This document shows, in pieces, positions 35,105 through 44,746 of a DNA stretch of 64,000 nucleotides (positions within the stretch are counted from its first letter, which is position 1; the number at the start of each line of letters is the position of its first letter). The notes below the pieces were generated by a model. The model was given only the letters and a program-made list of their open reading frames with translations. It made no database searches and was not told where the DNA came from. This DNA is from Anthoceros angustus (Eukaryota; Streptophyta; Anthocerotopsida; Anthocerotales; Anthocerotaceae): the NCBI GenBank assembly GCA_010909165.1, contig MU008167.1:1600001-1664000 (forward strand). Direction: 5' to 3'. The translations under genes were made by a program, and so were the position numbers.

Positions 35105-36600
35105 TTATGTTGTTCCATCACTTCCACCCATTGGATTTAAATTAATTGGAGGTCCTGGGACATAAGGACAACTGTCTAACATTTCACGAGTTGAATAACG
35201 TAAATAGCAATCTTCCGTAAGAATTGATCCCTCATCTGTAGTACCTTCGCAAAATGTATCCAATAGTCTTTGTCTAGAAACGTGCAAACACGTTAAACAA
35301 TTCATGTATGATATCATGGTAACTTGATTTTTATAGCATGTAGCAACTCCCCATAATGTTGGTCCAAATGGTAATAGAGGAGTTCGAAATGTCGAGTAAA
35401 AGGGAAGCGCTTTAGGTATTGTCCACATTCCATCTCGAAGCTTGCTTAAGTTAAAAATGAGTGTCCTTACAGCACTTTGTATAAAATACTTCTTCACACC
35501 ATCAGAGACAATATTTCCACATTTCAACTCAATGATAGTTTGAGTTTCTACTTCAATTAAGTGAATAAAAAACCAGACATATAAGCTCATCACTAGTATT
35601 GTCTTGTATGTAGATCTATGAGAGAAAATCATACAATACATTTTATTAGCATACTAGTATCATCTATTATGTTTTGTTTCAATACATAATCATCTACATC
35701 TACACTATATCATCAATTTATAATAATAAAATATAATTGTATATATCAGCTCATGAAAAAAAAAATAAAGAGTTCCTCATGTAAAAAATAGTTGAGCCGG
35801 GTTGATACAAGAAAATTGACACAAATATGCAGACCACAAAGTTATTGTTCAGAAAAACAAGAAAGAATGATTAATCCTCGTCAGATTTTAGTTTTTAAGT
35901 ACTAAACGACATGCTCTTGGGAACCATGATCATCACAATAACAAGAGCCAACTTATCTATTATTGAGCACAAGCCTTTTTTCGTGAAGTTGTGCCTTTAC
36001 ATATCACCCATAAAATTTACAACGCAATTCAAAACTTTATGAGAGACAAGACTTTTAATTTATTTCATTCCAAATCCTAGAAGTATTGTTTTTATATACT
36101 CCAAGTAAATATGCTTTGGATGTGCGAATAATATGTGTGCAGTTTTTTAGATGAAAATTATGCGGATGTGTAATTAAAAATTTGATTAATTTTAAACTAT
36201 TCTAGATCATGAGAAATATTATATTCTTCAGCATATATGCATTATTTACTAGAAGATAAAGACATGATAAACAAAACGGAAGGAATGAAAACTTTATCTT
36301 ATGAAAAAGGATGGTATAAACCTATCACATATAAGACAGCATGGGGAAAGTTGTACGTACGGTTACTATAGGGACTCATATTCATGTGTGGACTATAGAT
36401 ACATTAAAGGAGGGAGGCTGTTTGAAGAAAAACTATATTATTTGAAAATATAAATAAAAAGTAGATGAAATAATTATAAAAATGAAATAATTAATAGATC
36501 ATTATAGAAATATTAATAAGTATGATAATGTCAAGACTTGTTGTGTAAAAATATTGTGCACATAAGCCATTTTGTGCATTGATATGTATGGTATGTGTGT
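34495..36600. repeat. segmental duplication A (partner at 39216-42180)
   Basis: The 5' part (AGACAGCTTGATCGGAGGTGG to about 34760) and the whole cysteine-rich gene with its flanks to GATAATGTCAAGAC (about 36525) recur in order at 39216-42180. Identity falls with distance from the gene but collinearity is clear. Copy B has an extra insertion at 39500-40740. Confidence 0.8.
35105..35641 (-). CDS. secreted single-domain Gnk2/DUF26-like cysteine-rich protein, member 1
   Basis: Single exon, 178 aa. A hydrophobic segment (about residues 14-30) then VETQ suggests a signal peptide cleaved near residue 33. Cysteines of the mature part are at 41, 102, 115, 118, 131, 145 and 158. The core is C102-x12-C115-x2-C118. 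The order C, WGVATCY, C-x2-CL, C, EDCYLRYS follows the ginkbilobin-2 (DUF26, stress-antifungal) fold, in which six cysteines form three disulfides. The seventh Cys lies in LDSCPYVPGPP. The Asn, Arg and Glu that bind mannose in Gnk2 are not at the matching places. Partner of member 2 by segmental duplication. Antimicrobial or signalling roles are known for the family but cannot be assigned here. Confidence 0.75.
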   Translation of the reverse strand: MYCMIFSHRSTYKTILVMSLYVWFFIHLIEVETQTIIELKCGNIVSDGVKKYFIQSAVRTLIFNLSKLRDGMWTIPKALPFYSTFRTPLLPFGPTLWGVATCYKNQVTMISYMNCLTCLHVSRQRLLDTFCEGTTDEGSILTEDCYLRYSTREMLDSCPYVPGPPINLNPMGGSDGTT

Positions 36601-37608
36601 AATAAGCCTTAAACTCCCAATAGTGACTTTGTCGAGAGGGAGGTTGCCCTTTAGAATTCGTTTACCCATGACCCATAATAGGAGGCCCCCTACTGTCACG
36701 AACATAGCAAAGAAAAGAACAGCGAAGCAAACATTCCTTTTTCTCTCCCGCCGCGTCCTCTTCCTCCGCCTACAGCCTGAAGCAATGAACCTCCCCTTGC
36801 CTAAAGCCTGAAAGCAATTAACCTCTCCTTGCTCACAGCAATGAACTTCCCTTGTGCCTCACAAATCATTGGAGTTTGTTTACTCATGGCCCGTAGTCGG
36901 AGGCTGTCTGAGGAAAAAAAACACTAAGCTTTTGCTCTATTCAGGAGGCTGTATGAGAAAAAAAAACACTAAGCTTTTATTGTGTTCAGGAGGTTGTCTA
37001 AGAAAAAAAAACACTAAGCTTGTGCTCTTGAACAGAGCACGGACGAGAGCAGTCTTCTGGTCTAGTGACGTTCTCCATGAATTCTCATGGAGATCAAAAT
37101 CCGATTTGGAAAAACATTACACTCTATGTACAACATGCGACATGTCAGTTACTTTACAATGAGAGCTGCACAATGATTTTTGAAAATAATGGAGAAATGA
37201 CGTTCTCCATGAATTCTCCCTCTAGATAGTACCCATAACGCTTCATCAAGTTTTCATGCTGTAACTGTCCGATCCTCCTGTCAGTTAGCCAATTGGAGAT
37301 GAATTCGACGGGCACAGGTATTCTTGTTACAGATCGGTAGCTCCTCCTCAAGTTCACCTGCCAGATCTAGACAGTGTGAAATCAGTGAGTGATGCTCGAT
37401 CTGCTTCTGACACTTCTTCAGGCAAAGGAAACCCACCATGGCCAGCAAAAGTAGAGCACCAACAGCTTCTACTTTTCTTTACAAAGGCTTCTACTTTTCC
37501 TTATAAAAGATCATTTCCCAGCAGGTCAGCATGCATAGGTTAGGCTGGAATGAGCACCTGTCCCTCAAGTTGTCTGTCTCCCTAACAGGACGCGTTGCTT
37601 TCGAGCCT
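35642..37608. other. AT-rich intergenic
   Basis: 35642-36600 is the upstream flank shared with the 41381-42180 region. 36600-37608 holds the three-copy satellite listed separately and a repeated GACGTTCTCCATGAATTCTC phrase (37069 and 37200). No gene found. Confidence 0.5.
36899..37030. repeat. three-copy tandem repeat, unit about 45 bp
   Basis: Each unit reads GGAGG(C/T)TGT-TGAG, a run of A, CACTAAGCTT and a TG-rich spacer ending in TTCA. The A runs vary slightly in length between copies. Confidence 0.85.
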
Positions 37609-39219
37609 CTACGAAACGGGCTCAAACAGCAGTTTCTTGACATGCTCCTTCATGGCTGTTAGGGAGCTGAAGCCGTCGGTATCCTTGTAGAAAAGATGTA
37701 CGACTCTGGCCATGTGGTAAAGCACCTGCTTACAAGCCTGTAGAAATTCCAAGGCCTGAAATACCTCTTGTGTCAATTCCTCTTGAACCGCAGAAGATCC
37801 TCCATGGGAACAATGCCTGTATCAAAATAATCGATATCGTCAACCACGGTGATCAGCACTGACTTTTGAGCCCACACTCTCCGAGCGCTGCTCAGCTCCG
37901 GCTCATACATGGTACCAGCAGCTGAGAAGAAGCACTCGACCACTTTTTGCCTCGCAAAAGATAGCTTTGCAAAACCCCCTGACTCGCTCCATCTGTGATT
38001 GGCCGCAACGAGGGCATCAGCGAGAATTTCTTGTTCTACATCCACGCGAAGCTTAGCTACTCTTGAAAGTCATGTACGATGCTTTGCGAAGTATTTTCAC
38101 GCATGCACGTACCTCACAAGCTGCTCAAGCTCCTGCTGATATCGTTCCTGGCAAAGGTTGAAGTCGGCCTTGGCGAATGCTAGGAGCGTTGGGTTGTGAA
38201 GGTAATGCATTCTGACATGGAGCAGCGTCAGACATGGGATGCTGATCACACAGTACTGCCGTGCCAAACACTCGATTTCAACTTGGACGAATCCGACTTA
38301 CTTGTAATGGGTTTTGCCAATCCAGATGTCATCAGTCCCATAGTGATCCAGGTAAGCTCTGGTCTCAACTCGAGGCAGACTGGCGTAGAAGGGGAAAGTT
38401 GAAGGCACATCCCACCTCTCCAGGCAGGTCCTTGGTGATGCTCCACTTGTCGTAGACTCGGTTGGCATGCCATTTTTCCTCAAGACTCCTCCAGCAAAGT
38501 CTCCCCAGGAAACAACGTCTGTGCACATGTATGAACGTAACCCTCGTGCTATCATGATCAAGATCTGAAGCTGAAGAGAAAGAAAAGCCAATGCATCTCG
38601 ACTGCAACGATACAAAACTTTTAGTAAAATCTGGAACGTGCTCAGTCTCACCTCCACCATCGAATTGTCCCACGAGCCTGTTGAGGTACTGGAAGCACTT
38701 GTGGTCTCCAGTGTACATCAATGCGCATGCGGTGGAGGCTGGGGAGGCCAGCAAGGAGCCGTCCTTTGCATTGGAGTTTGAGGAGACGTTCCAAATCTAC
38801 GACATCCCGAAGGCCCTCCACCAAGTGCAGCAAAGTGCTGGGAGAGCTGTGCAAAATTGCCATGGGAATCCTGCAACAGCAATGAAAACCATACCATCTA
38901 GTACCCCAATTCCCAGTCCTTTTGCCTGCAATTGTGATGCAATCAGCGTCCCTGAATGCAAGTTGTGAACCTACTTCTCCAGCGGCGCTCCCTTGCAATG
39001 AGGATCTTGTGGGTGACGTCAGAGTCGTTAGTAGGGAAGGTCCAGGCCGAGCTTGCTCGCGTCCTCCATCATTCCAGGGAACGCTATCTCGAAGCCGATG
39101 AGCATATGCTGCTCATTCTCATCGGCAATCCTGTGGATGTTTTGGCGGATAAACTCACAACCTGGGATGGGAATGTTTAAACTCACAACCTGGGATGGGA
39201 AGCCTCTCAGACAGCTTGA
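37609..39219 (-). pseudogene. fragmented terpene synthase (diterpene-synthase-like)
   Basis: Minus-strand pieces in order: EFIRQNIHRI and GFEIAFPGMMEDASKLGLDLPY (39035-39170); SDVTHKILIARER (about 38990-39030); STLLHLVEGL and LERLLKLQCK (about 38770-38860); LASPASTACALMYTGDHKC (about 38690-38755); KWSITKDLPGEVG then FYASLPRVETRAYLDHYGTDD (38300-38470); FAKADFNLCQ (38110-38190); FAKLSFARQKVVECFFSAAG and VVDDIDYFDTG (37790-38000); and a C-terminal VVHLFYKDTDGFSSLTAMKEH with stop at 37609. This is the plant TPS order. One-base frameshifts separate LPY/SDV, QCK/DGS and NFP/FYA. The N-terminal part is missing beyond 39220, and the NSE/DTE magnesium motif region is missing between 37773 and the last exon. 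The DDxxD site reads DDIDYFD. It cannot encode a normal enzyme. Confidence 0.82.
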
Positions 39220-39885
39220 TCGGAGGTGGCCTCGACGTAGGCTCATAGCCAGCATAATATTGCTCCCCAAAGACCATTCTGCCTCTCGTCGGCTGGGTAC
39301 TTTGTCGAGAGGTGAGTGACGTTGTGGGACAATTTGCAGATGGTCATTCTAGTACCCTGGTGAGTCACTAGAGTCACGTTCTCGCTGTGATGCAACTCTC
39401 GCAGTGTAGCTCCATGCACATTCATGCAATCAGATAACAAATGCCACGAGCATTGCATCACAAAGTGCCTAACATCGCATCGCAGGCATCGTTGGGTCAC
39501 ATCTTGGAATGACACAGTAATGTCGTTCGTAATGTCTTTCGTAACGTCGTCTGTATCGATCAACAGTCAAGCTCAATCTGGGTTTGCAAGTCCCGAGTTG
39601 CTGTACTCGGTTATGAGTTGCAGTCCAAGGAATACATTGCTTTTTGACAGATTGTTGCGCATAAAATACACGACATGTTTGTTGGAGGTCAATTATTATC
39701 AACATATTACCTCACTCCCAATTGCTACATTTTTTATTAGACTTGATCGTGGCTTTAATTCAATCTCATAAGGCTTTAGAACACACGGTCCTGTAGCATT
39801 GTTTACAAAAGAGGATGAGTAGTACCCCATCCCAACAATGATTTGACTCAAGAGTGCTTGACTCTTTTTAGCGCTTTTTACAACA

Positions 39886-40240
39886 GGAGATGGATAACAC
39901 CCCATTCCAACTGTGATCCGAATTAAGGGTGCTTAATTGTCATTGTTTGTCCGTTTTTACAACATGAGATGGGTAGTACCCATCCCAGCTATGTCACATA
40001 GCCATCTTGTGATCCAAATGCAAACCCCATTCCAACTGTGATCAACATGAGATGGGTAGTACCCATCCCAGCTATGTCACATAGCCATCTTGTGATCCAA
40101 ATGCAAACCCCATTCCAACTGTGATCCGAATTAAGGGTGCTTAATTGTCATTGTTTGTCCGTGTTTACAACATGAGATGGGTAGTACCCATCCCAGCTAT
40201 GTCACATAGCCATCTTGTGATCCAAATGCAAATCTTGTGC
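39886..40240. repeat. satellite with two palindromes per unit, three to four copies
   Basis: The phrase GATGGGTAGTACCCATC (8-bp arms, one-base centre) followed by GCTATGTCACATAGC (6-bp arms) occurs at about 39968, 40051 and 40176; an earlier partial unit lies at 39889-39960. The spacer GATCCGAATTAAGGGTGCTT is present in some units only. A short doubled phrase (CACGGCTTTTGTGAATGAGC) follows at 40252 and 40288. Confidence 0.85.
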
Positions 40241-40846
40241 ACGATTTCTAGTCACGGCTTTTGTGAATGAGCTCCACGAATGGCTGGTCACGGCTTTTGT
40301 GAATGAGCTCCACGAATGGCTGGCTGTTTCATGTTCATTGTTGGTCTCATATATACAGGTGATGTGGTTGCAGTCTTGTTACAGATCCACGCGGAACTAC
40401 TCTACCCACATTCTGGCACGTTTTTAGAACGTGCTTCTAGCCTATAGCTGTATATCTACTATTTATCCTACATGTCAATCAGGTATTTATATCGTATAAA
40501 TATGATCTATGGCGTATTACAGGATTAGGTATTTCGAAAACGGAAAGGAAACGGGTTGTCATCATCTTAGCGTCAGCTGGCTATGCATCCATAGCTGGGC
40601 TCGTGCTCGGTCTGTTGAGCTCTGGTCTCATGCATGGATGGGCGGTTCATGCATTCGTAACAAAGATGCTTAACTCATGGGCCCTTCTTCTTTTGTTAAG
40701 TGTGACATCTAATTGTGGTCCATTGCTAGATTTTCTATCAGCATATAACGTATGATACATTATTTAAGAAATAAAAAATAATTATCTATAAATAAAAATA
40801 TTAATGAAAAGTAAAAGAAACTTCTAGTTTAATGACTTCCCTTATC

Positions 40847-41380
40847 TTATGTTGTTTCATCGTTACGATTTAGATCTATATCAATTGGAGGTCCCGGCAC
40901 ATAAGGACAACTATCTAGCATCTCACGAGTTGAATAGCGCAAATAACATTTTTGAGTAAGAATGGATGCCTCGTTTGTAACACCTCCGCAGAATGGACCC
41001 AAAAGTTTTTTTCTAGAAGCCTCTAAACACATTATACAATCCACCCATGAGATCATGGTAACTTGATTTTCATAGCATGTAGCAACTCCCCATAATGATG
41101 GTCCAAATGGTAGGAGAGGGGTTCGAAATATCACGTAGAAGGGAAGCACTCTAGGTATTGTGAACATTCCATCTTGAAGCCTGCTTAGTCTCGAAATGAG
41201 TGTCTTTACAGCAGTTCGTATAAACAAATTCTTCAAAGAATCTGAGACAATAGATCCACAATTCCATTCAATGATATCTTGAGCTTGTGCTCCACTCAAG
41301 TAAATAAGAAGCCAAATACTTAAGCTCGTCATTATTATTGTCTTGTATGTAAATGTGTGAGATAAGACCAAATAATACAT
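40847..41380 (-). CDS. secreted Gnk2/DUF26-like cysteine-rich protein, member 2
   Basis: Single exon, 177 aa, about two-thirds identical to member 1 and alignable without gaps through residue 168. Signal peptide about residues 13-33, ending AQAQ. Cysteines at 41, 102, 115, 118, 131, 145 and 158; core C-x12-C-x2-C. Compared with member 1, the Trp-Val-Asp before C115 is restored to the cluster consensus (ISWVDC), and the acidic residue before C145 is Lys. The conserved LPFY, RTPLLPFGP and TREMLDSCPYVPGPP blocks are intact. The AT-rich upstream flank is shared with member 1, so expression signals were probably duplicated too. Confidence 0.75.
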   Translation of the reverse strand: MYYLVLSHTFTYKTIIMTSLSIWLLIYLSGAQAQDIIEWNCGSIVSDSLKNLFIRTAVKTLISRLSRLQDGMFTIPRVLPFYVIFRTPLLPFGPSLWGVATCYENQVTMISWVDCIMCLEASRKKLLGPFCGGVTNEASILTQKCYLRYSTREMLDSCPYVPGPPIDIDLNRNDETT

Positions 41381-42799
41381 TTTATTAGTAAAATAATATA
41401 ATCTAGTTTGTCTTGTTTCAATGGATCATCCTCCCTTCTATATCTACACTACATCATCTCATCAAGACTACTAAAATATATCAGCTCACGGAACAAATAA
41501 ATAAGGAGCTCTTGATATAAATTTTTTTTTTGAAATGTGTAAAGAAACATAAAAATAGACCGCAAAGTTATTGGTCAAATAAACAAAAAGATGAATTCAC
41601 ATAATTAAGAAGGATTCATCCTCGTGCTACTTTAGCTTTTAAGTACTAAATGACATGCTCGTGCTACTTATGGTCTACGAGATAACAAGAGCCAATTCAT
41701 GTATTATTAGAGTGCACATGTTTTTTTAGTGGAGTTGTACCTTTACCTATCATTGATAAAATTTACAAATCAATTCAAAACTCAGTGTGAATGACAATTT
41801 ATCCTACTATTTGGAAGTGATAGGAATTTGATTGAATTCAAACTATTCTAAATTATGAGAATATTCATATTGCTTTTTAACGTATGTGCATTCTTTATTA
41901 TAAGATACAGGCATGAACTGGTCATTTAATATATGAGAAAAGGATCCATCTAACATAGAACAACTTGGGTGAGACATCGAGGGCAGCTGTTTCATATATA
42001 TATTATTTTGAAAGTTAAACTAACAAGTAGATGAAGAATAAACAAATTGAAATGATGGATACATTCATATTTGTTTAATCTTTTTAAATGATTGTGATAA
42101 TGTCAAGACAGCTGTCTAAAGGTGTTGTACATGTCCACATAATGCATTTTGAGAATTGAGATATAGTATGTTGCTAAAGAATTTTATATTCTAGGATTAT
42201 TCAAAGGGTAGGAGCTAAAGCTCTATAATCATATGGCCGGTTGAGTGGATGCTCAAAGATGTGATGAGGCAAATCTTTTGAGATTTGTTTGGTGGCAGCT
42301 TTGGGAAGAGTGTTCACCTGCCAAGATAGCTGAAGATAGGGAGTGTAGGGATGAGAGCAAATGTGCTCCTTGCGGCTCTGCAACTTGTACCTAGGAATAT
42401 GTGTACTTAGAATATAAGAGGAGGTACATGAGAAATGATAAAAGAGCCCGTACAGGGGCATGGCTTTTAGTAGTGTCCATCATGTTCAGTGTTCACAAAG
42501 TGTTGTCTACGTATTTTGTCATGATTGTCTCCATGTCGTAACTTGTCCCGTTGTTTGGAAGTATTGTGCCTCGTTTATGTCTACTAGCTTTGGAAGTAAT
42601 GTACATGTTTATGTCAACTAGCAGTCGATTGCTATGCGCTATCCTAATATCTTGGCCTTCTTTTATGTGCAGTAGTTAGGAGTGCTTGTCACATTGTTGT
42701 GATGCTTGGCAAGACCGCCCCACAAGAGGCCTGGGATTTCCATTGTTCCAATTGCTTTGAATGACGCTTATGCAGAGTGCTAACCGGCTTGTGTACTGA

Positions 42800-43092
42800 C
42801 TAGTCCTTTGTGCAATTCACATATTCTTGTTTAGTAGTGTAGCACTCCAGGTGGTCCCTGCAATTCACATATTCTTGTTTAGTAGTGTAGCACTCCAGGT
42901 GGGACCAGGAGGCAACTAGGGTTTAGGGTTTCTTTGTGCAATTCACATATTCTTGTTTAGTAGTGTAGCACCCCAGGTGGGACCAGGAGGCAACTAGGGT
43001 TTAGGGTTTCTTTGTGCAATTCACATATTCTTGTTTAGTAGTGGAGCACCCCATGTGGGACCAGGAGGCAACTAGGGTTCAGGGTTTCCTTC
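42800..43092. repeat. four-copy satellite carrying telomere-like TAGGGTTTAGGGTTT
   Basis: Unit: GCAATTCACATATTCTTG, TTTAGTAGTGTAGCACTCCA, GGTGGGACCAGGAGGCAACT and AGGGTTTAGGGTTTCTTTGT; about 89 bp in full copies, with the first copy shortened. The telomere-like tail is complete in two units and mutated (AGGGTTCAGGG) in the last. Confidence 0.88.
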
Positions 43093-43096
43093 TTGC

Positions 43097-43197
43097 CTAG
43101 GCTGGCCTCCTCTACCTGAATCTCATCCTTATGCTTACGGCCCACTTGGCCACTGATTAGCTGGCTCTGTACATATTCATCAAGCTTGGATCCTTTA
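43097..43197 (+). repeat. interspersed repeat copy (related to 52232-52330)
   Basis: The segment GCTGGCCTCCTCT...GAATCTCATCCTTATG(C/T)TTACGGCCCA...ATCAAGC(T/C)TGGATCC is shared with 52232-52330. The latter is preceded by a block (52080-52205) shared in turn with 56750-56875, so the three places hold parts of one dispersed, probably transposon-derived family. Confidence 0.75.
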
Positions 43198-44001
43198 CTG
43201 GCTTTGCAGCTGACGTGATGGAGATTCTGGAGGCTATGAGGCTAGGGCAAGAGAAAGATATGGTCTTCAATCAGCCCTAAGCTAGAAGAGCTTTGGAGGA
43301 TGTTGGTGGCCAGCTGATCGAGTTGTGAAAATGAGGAGGCTGTGCAGTTGATGTGATTCTGATACGAGGACAAGAGAAAGGTACAATGCATCCAGCCTAG
43401 AGGAAAGCAAGTCTGGGGAAGATCCCACATAAGAAGACCACATTTTGAGTTCCGCATTGTCTATAGCTTTGCAAAGTGTTTCCATGGGTCCAACTTATAA
43501 TCCATATCGTAACAAACTTGTGATTACGCGCCCTTAGTTGATGACAACAAACAACACCTCAACATCAACCATAATTCAAACCTATTCAGAAGACACACTG
43601 ATTTCCATAAGATTAAATACGTGACAAATCAATCAATCTATGTCCACGGCAAGGTGATTCATGGTAAATGGCTTTAAAAATTATAGACTATCCATGGTAT
43701 TTTAGTGTGAAACATGAAGGCCGTCCGTTCGGGCGAGGAGACGAACGAGCATCAAACGAGATGACCTTGAGAGAGGTACGCGGGACATGGAACTTCGTTA
43801 AAAAATTCACACTCCTTTATCCACTGACAGTCTGACATATCCGGTGCAACGTTTCAGCTTTTGATTGGTGAGCTTGGCTCTTAGCATCGAGTAGGGAACA
43901 AATTTAGGACTCCGTCTACGCAGTTCACATTGCACCAGCCACGCTAGCCAGAAGCGGAAGAGGAAGAGCGGCAGGGGAAGGAAAAGCGGAAAGGAGCAAA
44001 A

Positions 44002-44433
44002 ATGCCTCAGATCTACGTGAACCTGCCGGTGCGGGATCTGGCAGCGTCCAAGAAGTTCTTCTCTTCGCTAGGTTTCTCGTTCAATCCTCAGTTCTCCAAT
44101 GAGGAAGCGGCGTGCTTGGTTGTGGACAAAAACATCTTCGTGATGCTGTTAGTGGAGAAGCGGTTTAAAGAGTTCATCAATGGCGAGATCTCCGACACAA
44201 GCAAGGCAACTGAGGTTCTCATCTGCCTGTCGGCCGACAGTAGGGAGCATGTGGATGACATGGTAGGGAAGGCCCTCGCCGCCGGCGGGAAGCACTGGAA
44301 ACCTAAGATGGAGCACGGTTTCATGTACGGCTGGAGCTTCCAGGACCTGGACGGCCATGTCTGGGAGCTTGGCCACATGCCGCAGCAAGAGCCGCCGCAG
44401 GAAGGCGCCGGTGCGCATGCTCACCAGGCTTAG
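44002..44433 (+). CDS. VOC superfamily (glyoxalase/bleomycin-resistance/dioxygenase fold) protein, bacterial-like
   Basis: Intronless, 143 aa, one VOC module of two beta-alpha-beta-beta-beta units: IYVNLPVRDLAASKKFFSSL, NEEAACLVVDKNIFVMLL, then ATEVLICLSADSREHVDDMV and GWSFQDLDGHVWELGHM. This is the layout of small bacterial VOC proteins annotated as glyoxalase-related. The metal ligand pattern is only partly visible (Glu in HVWELGH), so substrate and activity are unknown. A short Gln/Ala/His-rich tail is unlike the bacterial core. The start ATG follows a purine-rich leader. Single exon and bacterial resemblance raise the possibility of old horizontal transfer. No targeting signal seen. Confidence 0.85.
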   Translation: MPQIYVNLPVRDLAASKKFFSSLGFSFNPQFSNEEAACLVVDKNIFVMLLVEKRFKEFINGEISDTSKATEVLICLSADSREHVDDMVGKALAAGGKHWKPKMEHGFMYGWSFQDLDGHVWELGHMPQQEPPQEGAGAHAHQA

Positions 44434-44746
44434 GGCTTTACACCGATGTCTCACCTCGCTGAGCAGCATAGCTCGGCTTGAATCGTGACTTCATGCTTTC
44501 TTTCATTGCCGGAGTTTTGTCGCCAATCCGGAGCTTGGATCTGATCTTGCTGCATTTAGCGACCTCCCCGCTTGCAGAAGTTCATCGATCTTAGGTAGTT
44601 GAAGCCCAGCTGCCAGGGCTTGCAAATGTACATGTATATGCCGTGGTAGTTGTCATGTTCGTCTGTCATTCGGCACGCAGGGCACCTGTGTAAGAAAGAT
44701 ATTGGGCCAATTTCGAATGTCGAGTTTGTCCACCGAGTTGAAGTCA
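44434..44746. other. intergenic, 3' flank of the VOC gene
   Basis: No coding signal. It lies between the VOC gene and the left LTR-like repeat. Confidence 0.4.

Larger units (their letters stand above)
39216..42180. repeat. segmental duplication B (partner at 34495-36600)
   Basis: Starts exactly where the terpene synthase remnant ends (AGACAGCTTGATCGGAGGTGG at 39218) and continues through cysteine-rich member 2 to GATAATGTCAAGACAGC (about 42097). The central insertion at about 39500-40740 contains the palindromic satellite. Confidence 0.8.
41381..44001. other. intergenic with satellite and interspersed repeat
   Basis: 41381-42180 is the duplicated flank of member 2. 42181-42780 shows no gene. 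42780-43090 is a satellite with telomere-like motifs; 43097-43195 is an interspersed repeat. 43500-44001 is the promoter side of the VOC gene. Confidence 0.5.
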
